A stretch of DNA of 19,902 nucleotides from Flemingiibacterium sp045586505 (GCA_045586505.1 JAZNAL010000039.1:1-19902); one strand, 5' to 3'. Shown: positions 1 to 8,481, numbered from the stretch's first letter. The notes: generated by a model from the sequence alone, not told the origin. Made by a program: numbers and translations.

Positions 1-274
1 CTGCGGATGCTTCCTGGCCGATGGAAAGGTGAGCAGGGCCGGGGTTGTTGTACTGAACGCCGTTGTACTCACTCTTGACCTTAACCTCGTTAAGCATAGT
101 CTCAAACTCACGGATGATAGCCATATCGCGGTAGATTCTCATGAAATCTTCCTTGGTATAGATCTTCTTCTCCTGAGCGAGAGTTTTGTTGTACTGACAA
201 ACCGGAATATCTTCAAAATGGATATAACCGGGTTCAAACGCTTTCGCGGGATCTACATATTGACTCTTAGGCAT
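1..274 (-). CDS. 2-oxo acid dehydrogenase E1 component, N-terminal part only (cut by window edge)
   Basis: Only the first 91 codons are visible; the gene runs off the left end. E1 is the thiamine-diphosphate enzyme that decarboxylates a 2-oxo acid and passes the acyl group to the lipoyl arm of E2. The fragment starts MPKSQYVDPAKAFEPGY and has the E1-alpha hallmark near residues 53-90: a YRDMAIIREFE helix followed by NNPGPAHLSIGQEAS, which matches the substrate/cofactor entry region of pyruvate and acetoin dehydrogenase alpha subunits. The ATG at 274 is preceded by AAGGAGAT (281-288). It follows the E3 gene by 34 nt, so it is the last visible gene of the deoR-E2-E3-E1 operon. No separate E1-beta is visible; from family knowledge, Clostridia often have a fused alpha-beta protein, but this cannot be tested here. 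Pyruvate is the likeliest substrate; acetoin or branched-chain oxo acids remain possible. Confidence 0.85.
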   Translation of the reverse strand, partial: MPKSQYVDPAKAFEPGYIHFEDIPVCQYNKTLAQEKKIYTKEDFMRIYRDMAIIREFETMLNEVKVKSEYNGVQYNNPGPAHLSIGQEASA

Positions 275-308
275 GATTTTATCTCCTTATATTTAATTAT
301 TTGAATAT

Positions 309-1670
309 TTATATACCGAACATACCCTCGCGGATAACCTCGCAGACGGTCGGATGGGGGAACACGAAGTTTCTTACATCCTCAACACGCATCTGCTTTT
401 CCACCATCATTGCGGCGCCGTAGATGATCTTGGATGCGTAAGTACCGATCATGTGTACGCCGAGCACACGTCTGTGCGCCTTGTCGATGATGATCTTGAC
501 GATACCGTCGCCGCCCTCATTCTCGGCAACATATCTTCCGCTGTAACGGAGGGTGAAGGACTCTACCTTAGCATCGAGACCTTTTGCCTTAACGGTGTCG
601 GAGGTTTCACCAACGGATGCAACCTCGGGATTGGTGTAGATAACTGCGGGGATAGCGTCATAGTTGACAGCATCCTTCTTGCCAAGCATATCGTTGACAG
701 CCGCTTCGCCCTCGCGGTATGCGGTGTGAGCCAGCATGGACTTGCCGTTTACGTCGCCTGCCGCCCAAACGCCCGCGATATTGGTCTTGCCGCACTCGTT
801 TGTAACGATTGCGCCGCGCTCGGTGAGAACATTGATATTCTCAAGACCGATGCCCACGGTATTTGCACGGCGTCCTACTGCACAGAGTACGCAGTCTGCT
901 GCAACCTCAACGGTCTTGCCCTCGTACTCGCAGGTAACGGATGAGGTGCCAACGCCGGTAACCTTTGCGCCCAGCATGAAGTTTACGCCCTTCTTCTTAT
1001 AGTTCTTAAGAAGGATAGCCGCGATCTCGCTGTCGGTGGGGCCGCCGATGTGATCCATCATTTCGATAACGGTAACCTCGGAGCCGATGGAGTTGAAGTA
1101 GGATGCCATCTCCATACCGATAACGCCGCCGCCGATAACGGCAAGCTTCTTCGGAACGGTGGTCATGTCGAGGATCTCACGGTTTGTCTTTACAAAGCCG
1201 GTGGTAACGCCTTCGCGCAGTCCGGGAATCGGAGGAACAGCCGCCGAAGAACCGGTGCAGATAAGGAGTCTGCGAGCCTCGTAGGTCTCATCGCCCGCCT
1301 TAACGGTGAAGAGATCGCCATTCTTACCGGTGATCTCGGCATGAGCATTTACAACGGTAATGCCGCCGTGCTTCATCTTCATACCAATGCCGCCGACAAG
1401 CTGCTTTACCACCTTATCCTTGCGTGCAACTACTGCCGCATGGTCGATGGATGCGTTAGGAAGCTTTACACCGTAGTCCTCGCTGTGCTTTGCATAGTCG
1501 AAGATCTTTGCGGAGTAAAGGAGGGTCTTGGTGGGGATACAACCTTCGTTAAGGCATACACCACCGAGAGCACGCTCTTCAATAACAAGGGTGGAGAGTC
1601 CGCCCTCCGCGGCACGTTCAGCCGCATTGTAGCCGGCGGGACCGCCGCCGAGGATTATAAGTTCGTACAT
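309..1670 (-). CDS. lpdA: Dihydrolipoyl dehydrogenase (E3)
   Basis: FAD flavoprotein that reoxidises the dihydrolipoyl group of E2 and reduces NAD+. At 453 residues it has the usual length. Visible in order: FAD-binding GGGPAGYNAA near residues 8-17; the redox disulfide in GGVCLNEGCIPTK (C39 and C44); the NAD-binding GGGVIGMEMAS near 180-190; the second FAD motif AAGDVNG near 310; and the C-terminal dimer-interface His-Glu pair in HPTVCE (H439, E444) that completes the partner's active site. There is no N-terminal lipoyl domain, unlike some clostridial and acetoin-system E3 proteins. The start is ATG 1670 with AAGGAGGAG about 8 nt upstream; the stop codon of E2 overlaps that site, and the gap is 14 nt, so the two are probably translationally coupled. 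E3 could also serve other lipoyl systems such as glycine cleavage. Confidence 0.95.
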   Translation of the reverse strand: MYELIILGGGPAGYNAAERAAEGGLSTLVIEERALGGVCLNEGCIPTKTLLYSAKIFDYAKHSEDYGVKLPNASIDHAAVVARKDKVVKQLVGGIGMKMKHGGITVVNAHAEITGKNGDLFTVKAGDETYEARRLLICTGSSAAVPPIPGLREGVTTGFVKTNREILDMTTVPKKLAVIGGGVIGMEMASYFNSIGSEVTVIEMMDHIGGPTDSEIAAILLKNYKKKGVNFMLGAKVTGVGTSSVTCEYEGKTVEVAADCVLCAVGRRANTVGIGLENINVLTERGAIVTNECGKTNIAGVWAAGDVNGKSMLAHTAYREGEAAVNDMLGKKDAVNYDAIPAVIYTNPEVASVGETSDTVKAKGLDAKVESFTLRYSGRYVAENEGGDGIVKIIIDKAHRRVLGVHMIGTYASKIIYGAAMMVEKQMRVEDVRNFVFPHPTVCEVIREGMFGI

Positions 1671-1684
1671 TATGTAACTCCTCC

Positions 1685-2992
1685 TTATTTAGCAAGCAGA
1701 AGCGAGAAATGCTCGAGATTTGCGCAAAGCTCCTTTAAGAAACGAGCGGCGGGAGCACCGTCAAGCGCTCTGTGGTCGAAGGTCAGCGACAGACCCATTG
1801 CAGGATATACATCGCCGTCTTCGTTTACGCGCTGAGTAATGGTGCAGACGCCCAGGATCGCAACCTGCGGGGGATTGATAACGGGAGTGAAGCTCTCAAC
1901 GCCGAGGGAGCCAAGGTTGGTAACAGTGAAGGTACCGCCCGAAAGCTTGTCGGGAGAGATGGAGCCGCCCTGGGTCTCCTTGATAAGAGACTTCGCATTT
2001 GCGGAAAGCTCGGAGAGGGACATGGTTTCAGCCGCCATAAGGGTGGGAACCATGAGTCCGCGCTCGGTGTCAACAGCGATACCGAGGTTCACGTTGTCGA
2101 AGATACGTACAACGTCATCCAGCCAGTGTGCGTTGAGATCCTTGTGATTCTTGAGGGTCTTGGCAACAGCAAAGAGCACGATATCGTTGAGGGTGATATT
2201 GCCCATACCGAGAGCCTCGCCGTTTGCCTTGAGGTTCTTTCTGAACGCCATAACCTCGGTAGCATCGAAGGATGCATTGAGGGTAAGCTGTGCCATATTG
2301 GACAGCGACGCGTGCATGGACTTCGCGATGACCTTTCTGATGTTGGTGATCTTGACGTCGGTGTAGCCGCCGGTTGCCTTTGCTGCGGGAGCTGCTTCAA
2401 TGGCGGGAGCGTCCTCCTCTACGACTACGCGCTCGCCTGCAAGGTAACGCTCAACCGCCTCGATGGTGGTGGTCTTACCTGCGTCAAGAAGTGCGTTTAC
2501 GTCGCGCTCGATGATTCTGCCCATAGGACCGGTAGGAACGGCCTTGGAAAGGTCTGCGCCTGCGGTGAGAGCCAGCTTCTTTGCTCTGGGGGAGATGCGA
2601 AGAATGTCGCCCGATGCCGCAACAGCCACGGGAGCTGCTTCGATGGCGGGTGCTGCTTCGACAGCAGGAGCTGCTTTTTCTACGGGAGCTTCTGCAGGAG
2701 CCGCTGCGGGAGCGTCGGCCTCCTTCTTGGGGATGAGCGCGGAGATATCCTCACCCGCGTCACCGATGATGCATACAACTTCAAGGCAGGGTACATCGTC
2801 GCCCTCAGCGGCGAATACTTCGAGAAGCGTACCTGCTACCTCGGATTTTTCGTCAAAACTCGACTTGTCGGTCTCATAGGAGAAGAGTACGTCGCCAACT
2901 TCTACCGTGTCGCCTTTCTTCTTGGCCCACTCGGTGATGATACAGCTTTCAACGCTCTGTCCCTGACGAGGCATAATTACTGCGGTTGCCAT
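1685..2992 (-). CDS. 2-oxo acid dehydrogenase E2, dihydrolipoamide acyltransferase
   Basis: Core subunit of the complex; it transfers the acyl group from lipoyl-lysine to CoA. Its 435 residues are arranged as: one lipoyl domain (1-80) with the lipoylated K43 in ETDKSS; an Ala/Pro/Glu-rich flexible linker (about 90-130) with repeated AAPA-type units; a peripheral-subunit-binding domain (about 133-170, ISPRAKKLA...GRIIERDV) that holds E1/E3; a second short Ala-rich linker; and the catalytic domain (about 210-435), with active-site H407 and D411 in DHRALDG. The ATG at 2992 has GAAAGGAAG upstream and lies 42 nt after the DeoR-type gene. The single lipoyl domain resembles Gram-positive PDH and acetoin AcoC proteins alike, so the acyl substrate (acetyl versus branched) is not fixed by sequence; acetyl-CoA is my inference. 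Confidence 0.93.
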   Translation of the reverse strand: MATAVIMPRQGQSVESCIITEWAKKKGDTVEVGDVLFSYETDKSSFDEKSEVAGTLLEVFAAEGDDVPCLEVVCIIGDAGEDISALIPKKEADAPAAAPAEAPVEKAAPAVEAAPAIEAAPVAVAASGDILRISPRAKKLALTAGADLSKAVPTGPMGRIIERDVNALLDAGKTTTIEAVERYLAGERVVVEEDAPAIEAAPAAKATGGYTDVKITNIRKVIAKSMHASLSNMAQLTLNASFDATEVMAFRKNLKANGEALGMGNITLNDIVLFAVAKTLKNHKDLNAHWLDDVVRIFDNVNLGIAVDTERGLMVPTLMAAETMSLSELSANAKSLIKETQGGSISPDKLSGGTFTVTNLGSLGVESFTPVINPPQVAILGVCTITQRVNEDGDVYPAMGLSLTFDHRALDGAPAARFLKELCANLEHFSLLLAK

Positions 2993-3034
2993 GTTTAAAT
3001 CTTCCTTTCAACTGAATTTTTATGTGAATATTTT

Positions 3035-3802
3035 TTATTCCGTAACTATGATCTCCACACCCGCCGCTACAGCCGCGCGTGTGATGTCATCGGGCAGAGG
3101 TTTATCCGCCACGATGGTGTGAACCTTTTCGAGAGAACAGAATGTAAAGGGCAGTGAACGGTCGAGCTTGGATGTGTCCATAAGCACTACCACGCGGCGC
3201 GCCTTTTCAACCACCATTTTCTTAAGCTCACATTCGGGATAGTTTCCGCTGGTGAAGCCGTCCTTCAAGGACAGCCCCGACGGAACGATAAACGCGATGT
3301 CAATGTTTATATCGTCAAGGAAGCGAAGCGCCTGATTGCCGGAGATGGAAATATTGTCGCGGTTCACCATACCGCCCACCAGATTTACGATAGGCTGATT
3401 CTTTTTTATCAGCGCCAGTGCGATGTTGGGGCCTGTAGTGATGATCGTGTGACGTTCATCGGGGAGCAGGGATGCCATCGTTAATACGGTCGTGCCCGAA
3501 TCGAGGAACAGCGAGCGTCCCGTTTCGATAAGATCGATGGCACGGCGTGCGATCTTTTCCTTGGCGCTCATGTTTTCACCCAGTCTCTGATGGAAGGAAT
3601 CCTCCATAGAGGTGGTGATAAACTTCATGGAGCGCGCGCCTCCGCGCACCTTTATCGCTTCGCCCTGCTTTTCAAAATATTCGATATCACGGCGAAGGGT
3701 CATACTCGACACCTCGGGGAAAAGCACTTCAAGCTCCTTTAAGGAGATGAACGGTTTTTCGTGAAGAAGCTCCTTTATAACCGCTCTGCGTGAGGTATTC
3801 AT
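3035..3802 (-). CDS. DeoR-family transcriptional regulator
   Basis: 255 residues, the usual DeoR length. The N-terminal winged helix-turn-helix (about 5-57) includes SSMTLRRDIEYFEKQG, the family recognition helix, and ends in the typical VRGGA wing. The C-terminal DeoRC sensor domain (about 75-235) shows LFLDSGTT, ITTGPNIA, NLVGG, ISGNQA and MDTSK, the sugar-phosphate-binding features of DeoR/GlpR proteins. The ATG at 3802 is preceded by GAAAGGAGG (3812-3820) with good spacing. It is the first gene of an operon with E2, E3 and E1 (42-nt gap to E2, no terminator between), so it probably autoregulates and controls the dehydrogenase complex. The effector is unknown; phosphorylated sugars or sugar acids are usual for the family. 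Candidate operators lie just upstream at 3841-3907. Confidence 0.9.
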   Translation of the reverse strand: MNTSRRAVIKELLHEKPFISLKELEVLFPEVSSMTLRRDIEYFEKQGEAIKVRGGARSMKFITTSMEDSFHQRLGENMSAKEKIARRAIDLIETGRSLFLDSGTTVLTMASLLPDERHTIITTGPNIALALIKKNQPIVNLVGGMVNRDNISISGNQALRFLDDINIDIAFIVPSGLSLKDGFTSGNYPECELKKMVVEKARRVVVLMDTSKLDRSLPFTFCSLEKVHTIVADKPLPDDITRAAVAAGVEIIVTE

Positions 3803-3840
3803 GCTAACTTGCCTCCTTTCGGCGTTGGTAACGGTAATCC

Positions 3841-3907
3841 TATGTAAAATGTTAACTTTTGTCGTGATTTCACATACATTAAGTTCAAATTAACATTTTA
3901 CATACAT
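3841..3907 (-). promoter_or_regulatory. Operator candidate: 15-bp inverted repeat plus a third half-site
   Basis: TATGTAAAATGTTAA at 3841-3855 is the exact reverse complement of TTAACATTTTACATA at 3890-3904, with a 34-nt spacer. A further partial copy on the minus strand, ATGTATGTGAAAT (3867-3879), matches ATGTATGTAAAAT (3895-3907) at 12 of 13 positions in direct orientation. The first arm overlaps the predicted transcription start. The arrangement suits cooperative or looping repression by the adjacent DeoR-type protein. It could alternatively form a hairpin in the leader RNA. Assignment to DeoR is by proximity only. Confidence 0.6.
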
Positions 3908-3936
3908 ATTGTAACACAAAGTGGAGGCTTTGTCAA
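3908..3936 (-). promoter_or_regulatory. Sigma-A promoter of the deoR-dehydrogenase operon
   Basis: On the minus strand, TTGACA (3931-3936) and TACAAT (3908-3913) are separated by exactly 17 nt, a near-consensus vegetative promoter. Transcription would start near 3900, giving a leader of about 100 nt before ATG 3802. The predicted start lies inside the upstream arm of the inverted repeat, as expected for a repressor-controlled promoter. Confidence 0.8.
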
Positions 3937-3981
3937 TGCGTTTTTCGACCAATTTGGAGGCTTTTTTTTGACCAAAACAGC

Positions 3982-4013
3982 TAACGTGCCCAAAAACGGC
4001 TTCGGGCACGTTA
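3982..4013 (-). terminator. Probable terminator of the ymfF-ymfH-lgt-folD operon
   Basis: A 10-bp perfect stem, TAACGTGCCC (3982-3991) with GGGCACGTTA (4004-4013), has a 12-nt loop and lies 14 nt after the folD stop. On the minus strand the 3' tail reads GCTGTTTTGG, a broken U-tract, so termination may be incomplete. Confidence 0.55.
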
Positions 4014-4026
4014 ATATGATGCTATT

Positions 4027-4869
4027 TTAACACTTTTTCGCCGCGGTAAGGGTGTTGCGAAGCAGCATGGTGATGGTCATGGGTCCTACGCCGCCGGGAA
4101 CGGGGGTAATGTAGGAAGCCTTCGGCTCGACGGTGGCAAAATCCACGTCGCCGGTAAGCTTTCCGTCAGCTTTGCGGTTCATACCAACGTCGATGACCAC
4201 TGCGCCTTCTTTAACCATGTCGCCGGTGATGAAGTCTGCCTTGCCGATGGCAACAACGAGAATGTCCGCACGGCGTGTGACCTCGGCGAGATCCTTTGTG
4301 CGGGAATGGCAGACGGTAACGGTACCGTTTGCGTGCAGAAGCAGCATCGCCTGGGGCTTGCCCACGATGTTGGAACGTCCTACTACCACGCATTCCTTGC
4401 CGCAGACATCAATGCCGCTCTTTTCAAGCAGCACCATAACGCCCGCGGGAGTGCAAGGCAGAAAGTCGTAGTTGCCGATCATGATCTTGCCAACGCTCAG
4501 CTCATGGAAAGCGTCAACATCCTTCTTCGGGTCAATATTCTGAATGATGATCTCGTCATTGAGATGCTTTGGCAGGGGGAGCTGTACAAGGATGCCGTGA
4601 ATCGTATCATCCGCGTTCAGCTTATGTACAAGCGCCAGAAGCTCCTCCTCGGTGGTCTCCTCGGGAAGCTCGTATACCTCCGAATGGAAGCCTACCTCCT
4701 CACAGCCCTTCTTCTTGTTGCGCACGTATACCTTGGATGCGGGATCCTCTCCGACGATAACTACCGCAAGACCGGGAGTCACGCCCTTAGCCTTAAGCTC
4801 GGCACACTCCGCCGCGATCTCCGCTCTTACCTCAGCGGCTATTTTCTTTCCGTCAATGATGTTTGCCAT
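4027..4869 (-). CDS. folD: Bifunctional methylene-THF dehydrogenase / methenyl-THF cyclohydrolase
   Basis: Interconverts 5,10-methylene-THF and 10-formyl-THF with NADP+, in the cytosolic one-carbon pool. It has 280 residues, normal for the family. Visible motifs: YVRNKKKGCEEVGF, containing catalytic K52 with Y48; GILVQLPLP near 112-120; PKKDVDAFH near 137-145, which lines the folate site; the Rossmann nucleotide loop VVGRSNIVGKPQA near 162-174; and the C-terminal signature PVPGGVGPMT. The ATG at 4869 lies 2 nt after the TGA stop of lgt, and its Shine-Dalgarno (AAGGAGAA) sits in the last lgt codons, so translation should be coupled. It is the last gene of its operon. Confidence 0.97.
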   Translation of the reverse strand: MANIIDGKKIAAEVRAEIAAECAELKAKGVTPGLAVVIVGEDPASKVYVRNKKKGCEEVGFHSEVYELPEETTEEELLALVHKLNADDTIHGILVQLPLPKHLNDEIIIQNIDPKKDVDAFHELSVGKIMIGNYDFLPCTPAGVMVLLEKSGIDVCGKECVVVGRSNIVGKPQAMLLLHANGTVTVCHSRTKDLAEVTRRADILVVAIGKADFITGDMVKEGAVVIDVGMNRKADGKLTGDVDFATVEPKASYITPVPGGVGPMTITMLLRNTLTAAKKC

Positions 4870-4871
4870 GT

Positions 4872-5900
4872 TCAGTTCTCCTTGTTTTCATTTGTGTTCT
4901 CGGAAGACTCCGTATCGTCCGGCACCGTTTCGGTATCGGACTCATCCTCGGCATCGCCGTCGTTCTTTATCTCAAAAGCGGGCTCATCCCCCGCCGTGAG
5001 CGCATCCTTATTTGAGGCGTAAACCTCATCATAGGCTTCCTCGTCAAGTCTGCGGCGCTTGGCTCCCACAAGCCCTACGATGGTGAGTATCACACCGCCG
5101 ATAACACACAGCACCGATACGAGCTGAGACACGCGGACGGTCTGTCCGAGTACGTTTTCCAGAAGGTACAGGCTGTCGGTGCGCAGGCCCTCGATAAAGA
5201 AGCGCCCAACGCCGTACCACACAAGGTAGAAAAGCGTATTCTGACCGTCGAATTTCTTCTTTTTGTAGAGGCACATGATAAGTATAAATCCAAGCACGTT
5301 CCACAGGGACTCATACAGGAAGGTGGGGTGGTAGTACTGCATGGTACCGAAGCCGCCCTCCATGATGCCCATACGCCAGGGCAGGTCGGTAACAGTTCCG
5401 TGAGCCTCGGCGTTGAAGAAGTTGCCCCAGCGACCGATCGCCTGCCCGATTATAAGCCCCGGCACGGCGACATCAAGCAGCTTTGCGGCTTTGATCCTTT
5501 TGATGCGTGAAAATACGATTATCGTCAGCGCACCGGCGATGATTCCGCCGTAGATGGCAAGTCCGCCGTTCCAGATGGCGATGACATCGTAGAAGCTATT
5601 ATAATCGCCGGGCTTTGAGAGCACATAATAAAGTCTCGCGCCGATCATGCAGAAGATGATAAGGTATATGGCAAGATCAAACATATCGTCGGATTTGATT
5701 CCCTCATATTTTGCTTTGCGAAGAGATATCGCAAAGCCGATGATCATGGCAAGGGTAATGATGATGCCGTACCACATGATGGGATGGCTTCCGCCGTCCG
5801 TCCACGGCAGTGGGATGCGGAAGGCTACGGGATCCAGCGTGAAATTACCGATCCCAAGTCCCGGGAAGGAGATCGTATTAGCAAGAAATGCGTTTATCAT
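4872..5900 (-). CDS. lgt: Prolipoprotein diacylglyceryl transferase with acidic C-terminal tail
   Basis: Integral membrane enzyme that transfers diacylglycerol from phosphatidylglycerol to the lipobox cysteine of prolipoproteins, the first step of lipoprotein maturation. About seven hydrophobic segments are visible between residues 40 and 285. Diagnostic motifs: WNGGLAIYGGIIAG (about 110-123), the Lgt signature GRWGNFFNAEAHG (156-168), HPTFLYESLWN near 190, and YGVGRFFIEGLRTDSL near 230-245. The core ends about residue 285; the remaining ~57 residues are hydrophilic and rich in Asp, Glu, Ser and Thr, ending in an Asn/Glu run. This makes 342 residues against roughly 270-290 for typical Lgt. 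The start ATG 5900 immediately follows the TAA of ymfH, with GGAGGT in the last ymfH codons. Confidence 0.95.
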   Translation of the reverse strand: MINAFLANTISFPGLGIGNFTLDPVAFRIPLPWTDGGSHPIMWYGIIITLAMIIGFAISLRKAKYEGIKSDDMFDLAIYLIIFCMIGARLYYVLSKPGDYNSFYDVIAIWNGGLAIYGGIIAGALTIIVFSRIKRIKAAKLLDVAVPGLIIGQAIGRWGNFFNAEAHGTVTDLPWRMGIMEGGFGTMQYYHPTFLYESLWNVLGFILIMCLYKKKKFDGQNTLFYLVWYGVGRFFIEGLRTDSLYLLENVLGQTVRVSQLVSVLCVIGGVILTIVGLVGAKRRRLDEEAYDEVYASNKDALTAGDEPAFEIKNDGDAEDESDTETVPDDTESSENTNENKEN

Positions 5901-7205
5901 TTACTTTACCTCCGTGTCAAGGGGTTTGACTATCGCAAGAGAGTAATATTCCTCTTTAAAAGCATCGTGAAGCAGTGCGGTGACATCCTCATAGGTCACA
6001 CCGCCGAGGATATCGGCATAGTCTAAAAGATCTCCGTCATCAAGCTTAAACTGCAGGAAGTTGTTGGCGATGTCGTCGGTGCTGTCGAACCATTTGATCA
6101 TCGCCGCATAAAGCGCACGCTTGGAGCGCTCGAAATCCTCACGGCAGAGACCGTTTGCTTTGACATCCTCGACGCACGCCTTAAAGCGCGCGAACACCTC
6201 GTCGGGGTCGGAGGACTCACCAAACATAGCGTTATAGGCAAAGCTCTTGCATATGCTGTAACCCGCGTCAAGCGATCCGGTGATAAGTCCTTCCTCGTAG
6301 AGACTATTGAAGAAGTCGCCCGACTTGCCGAACAGCACGTCGTTGAGAATGTCGGCGGTGGCAGACTTTTTCATACGCTCGTTAGGATCCTCGGAAATAT
6401 CCACGTCCTTGACGCCGATTGCGAACAGAGGCTTTGCCACCTGCATGGCGTACTCGTCGCGTGCCTTGTAGACCTCCGCCTTTTCCTCGGGGTATTCGCA
6501 GATGATTTTGGCGGGAGCCTGCTCCTTTAAAACCTTGTCGCAGACCTCGTTCACCTCATCCACCGTCACGTCACCGCACACGATGAGCATCATGTTGGAC
6601 AGATTGTAGAACACGCGGTAGCATTCGTAGAGTATATCGGCGGTGATATGAGAGATGGATTCTACCGTACCCGCCACATTTATGCGGACGTTGTGCTTTT
6701 CGTACATCGCCTCCAGCATCATATGATACAGTCTGCGGAAGGGATGGTCATCGTACATCCGTATCTCCTGCGCGATTATGCCCTGCTCCTTTTCCACCGT
6801 TTCGGGGGTGAAATAGGGGGTGGTGACAAAATCCAGCAGAATTTCAAGAGATTCCTTGAAGTTTGAGGTGCAGGAGAACAGATACGCGGTCATGGTATTG
6901 CCCGTGTAAGCGTTTGCACTGGCACCGTATTTTGCATAGCGGGAGAAGGTGTCCTCTCCATTGGGATTCTCAAAGAGCTTATGCTCAAGATAATGGGCGA
7001 TGCCGTCGGGAACTACGGTGAAATCCTTGTCGCCCTCCAGCTTGAATTTGGAGTCGATGGAGCCGTAACGGGTGGCAAACAGCGCATAGGTGGTGGAGAG
7101 CTGCTTGGGGAATACATACACGGGAAGTCCGCTCTTATGGGTATAGCTGTAGTATTCCTCTTTTAGAAACTCGCTTCTTTTGGTGGTCACGTTAAGCATC
7201 TTCAC
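5901..7205 (-). CDS. ymfH: M16-family zinc peptidase YmfH-like (active partner)
   Basis: 434-residue M16 (insulinase/pitrilysin superfamily) protein with an intact inverted zinc site: HYLEH gives H71, E74 and H75, and the third ligand is probably E147 in IIAQEIRMYDD, at the spacing expected for the family. The central region and C-terminal M16C half (about 190-400) are present. It pairs with the preceding motif-less M16 gene, overlapping it by 14 nt, as in the B. subtilis ymfF-ymfH pair; database names link such pairs with EF-P 5-aminopentanol modification, but no EF-P gene is visible here and I infer only a two-subunit peptidase-like complex. The stop codon abuts the lgt start. Confidence 0.88.
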   Translation of the reverse strand: MKMLNVTTKRSEFLKEEYYSYTHKSGLPVYVFPKQLSTTYALFATRYGSIDSKFKLEGDKDFTVVPDGIAHYLEHKLFENPNGEDTFSRYAKYGASANAYTGNTMTAYLFSCTSNFKESLEILLDFVTTPYFTPETVEKEQGIIAQEIRMYDDHPFRRLYHMMLEAMYEKHNVRINVAGTVESISHITADILYECYRVFYNLSNMMLIVCGDVTVDEVNEVCDKVLKEQAPAKIICEYPEEKAEVYKARDEYAMQVAKPLFAIGVKDVDISEDPNERMKKSATADILNDVLFGKSGDFFNSLYEEGLITGSLDAGYSICKSFAYNAMFGESSDPDEVFARFKACVEDVKANGLCREDFERSKRALYAAMIKWFDSTDDIANNFLQFKLDDGDLLDYADILGGVTYEDVTALLHDAFKEEYYSLAIVKPLDTEVK

Positions 7206-8481
7206 CCTCTCCTTTCAGCGTTCCGTTGAGGAAGTATACCGTATCAAGCGATACCCTGTTCGCGGCGGCGATGATCTCATCCCGTGTAACCCTTTCAATG
7301 GACGCCGCAACACTGTCGGGATCGCCCGCCACGCCGTTCAGTAGACGCCCCAGGTACCACAGCTCAAGTCCCCGCGCACTGTCGGCAAGCTCGCGGTAGC
7401 TGTTCACAAGCCCCAGCTTTGCGCTCTTGTGTTCATCCTCGGTGAAGTCGCCGCGCCTTATCGCATTAAGCTGATCAAATATCGCCTTTTCAGCGATCTC
7501 ACGGTTGTCGACCTCGATACCGCTCGAAACAATCACCAGGCCCTTGGTAGCATCGGGCGAGCTCTGGCAGTAATAGCAGAGACTCATCTTCTCGCGGACA
7601 TTCATAAACAGCTTGGAGGTAACTCCGCCGCCGAAGATCTCGTTGAACATCATCAGCGCAGGATAATCCGCGTCCTTGATGCAGCAACCCGCACGGAAGC
7701 CGATATTCAGCTTGCCCTGATTCACGGGCATATCCTCGCTGATGCGTTTAACCTCGGCGGCTTCTCTTATGACCTCGGTGGGGGGAACGGTAATGGGAGC
7801 GCGCTCGATTGCGCCGAACATTTCGGTAAGCTTCTTTGCAAGCGCATCGATATCACAGCTTCCCACGAAGAATATCTCCACAGGATAGCATTTCAGCGCA
7901 TATTTATACTGCGCGTACACGCTCTCGGCGGTGCAAGCCGCAACCTCACTGACACTCCCCGTCTCGGAGATTCCGAAGCGCTCGTTTTTGCACATTTCCT
8001 CGATACAACGCATACGGGCGTAGTACGCCTTATTGTTGATCTTGGCGTTGATGGCGTCAATGAGATTGGTCTTTTCGCTTTCGGTGTATGCCGCATCGAA
8101 GGCTTCCCCGTCAGTTATGGGATCAAGAAGTATATCGGCGAGCACGCCCGCGACCTCAAGGGGCAGATTTTCGCCGTTTATGGTGTACGCGGGGTCGATC
8201 ATACTTGCAGTGAGACCGAATATCTGCGTCTCACCCCGCTTTTCACAGCGCGAGGAGATGCTTGAGGCGTACAGATAATCAAGCTTCTTGTTTATTTCTG
8301 CCATATTCGGATATTTCACCGAGCCGCGCATAAGTATGCTGGGGATCAGCGCATTTTTAGCCGCGGTTTCAGAGTCCAGCGGTGCTATAAAGTTGACGGA
8401 CATATACCCCGTCTTGAATTTGCCTGTTTCAAGGTAGCTGAGATTTACCCCGTCGGCGATCTTCTTTTTTATGAGTGCCAT
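7192..8481 (-). CDS. ymfF: M16-family peptidase-like protein YmfF (non-catalytic partner)
   Basis: 429-residue insulinase-like protein that keeps the two-domain M16 layout, but the stretch where HxxEH should lie (about residues 40-75, around IPSILMRGSVKYPNMAEIN) has no zinc motif. Conserved second-half features remain: the glycine-rich loop FNEIFGGGVTSKLFMNVREK near 275-295, which in M16 pairs contributes substrate binding, and ELWYLGRLLNG near 370. By analogy with MPP alpha/beta and B. subtilis YmfF/YmfH, it should be the substrate-binding half of a heterodimer with the overlapping downstream gene. The ATG at 8481 has GTGAGGAG upstream. It is first in the operon and has a good promoter at 8530-8558. 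Confidence 0.86.
   Translation of the reverse strand: MALIKKKIADGVNLSYLETGKFKTGYMSVNFIAPLDSETAAKNALIPSILMRGSVKYPNMAEINKKLDYLYASSISSRCEKRGETQIFGLTASMIDPAYTINGENLPLEVAGVLADILLDPITDGEAFDAAYTESEKTNLIDAINAKINNKAYYARMRCIEEMCKNERFGISETGSVSEVAACTAESVYAQYKYALKCYPVEIFFVGSCDIDALAKKLTEMFGAIERAPITVPPTEVIREAAEVKRISEDMPVNQGKLNIGFRAGCCIKDADYPALMMFNEIFGGGVTSKLFMNVREKMSLCYYCQSSPDATKGLVIVSSGIEVDNREIAEKAIFDQLNAIRRGDFTEDEHKSAKLGLVNSYRELADSARGLELWYLGRLLNGVAGDPDSVAASIERVTRDEIIAAANRVSLDTVYFLNGTLKGEGEDA

Noticed and set aside
2590..2720. Repeated GC-rich tracts in E2
   Set aside because: They encode the Ala/Pro/Glu linker normal for E2 proteins and are not a separate repeat element.
1772..2998. Long plus-strand open frame opposite E2
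   Set aside because: It is the antisense shadow of a clearly conserved E2 gene; its product is cysteine-rich, resembles nothing, and has no ribosome binding site.
3922..3963. Direct repeat TGGAGGCTTT near the deoR promoter
   Set aside because: Ten bases occurring twice, one copy inside the promoter spacer; no symmetry or further copies, so probably chance.
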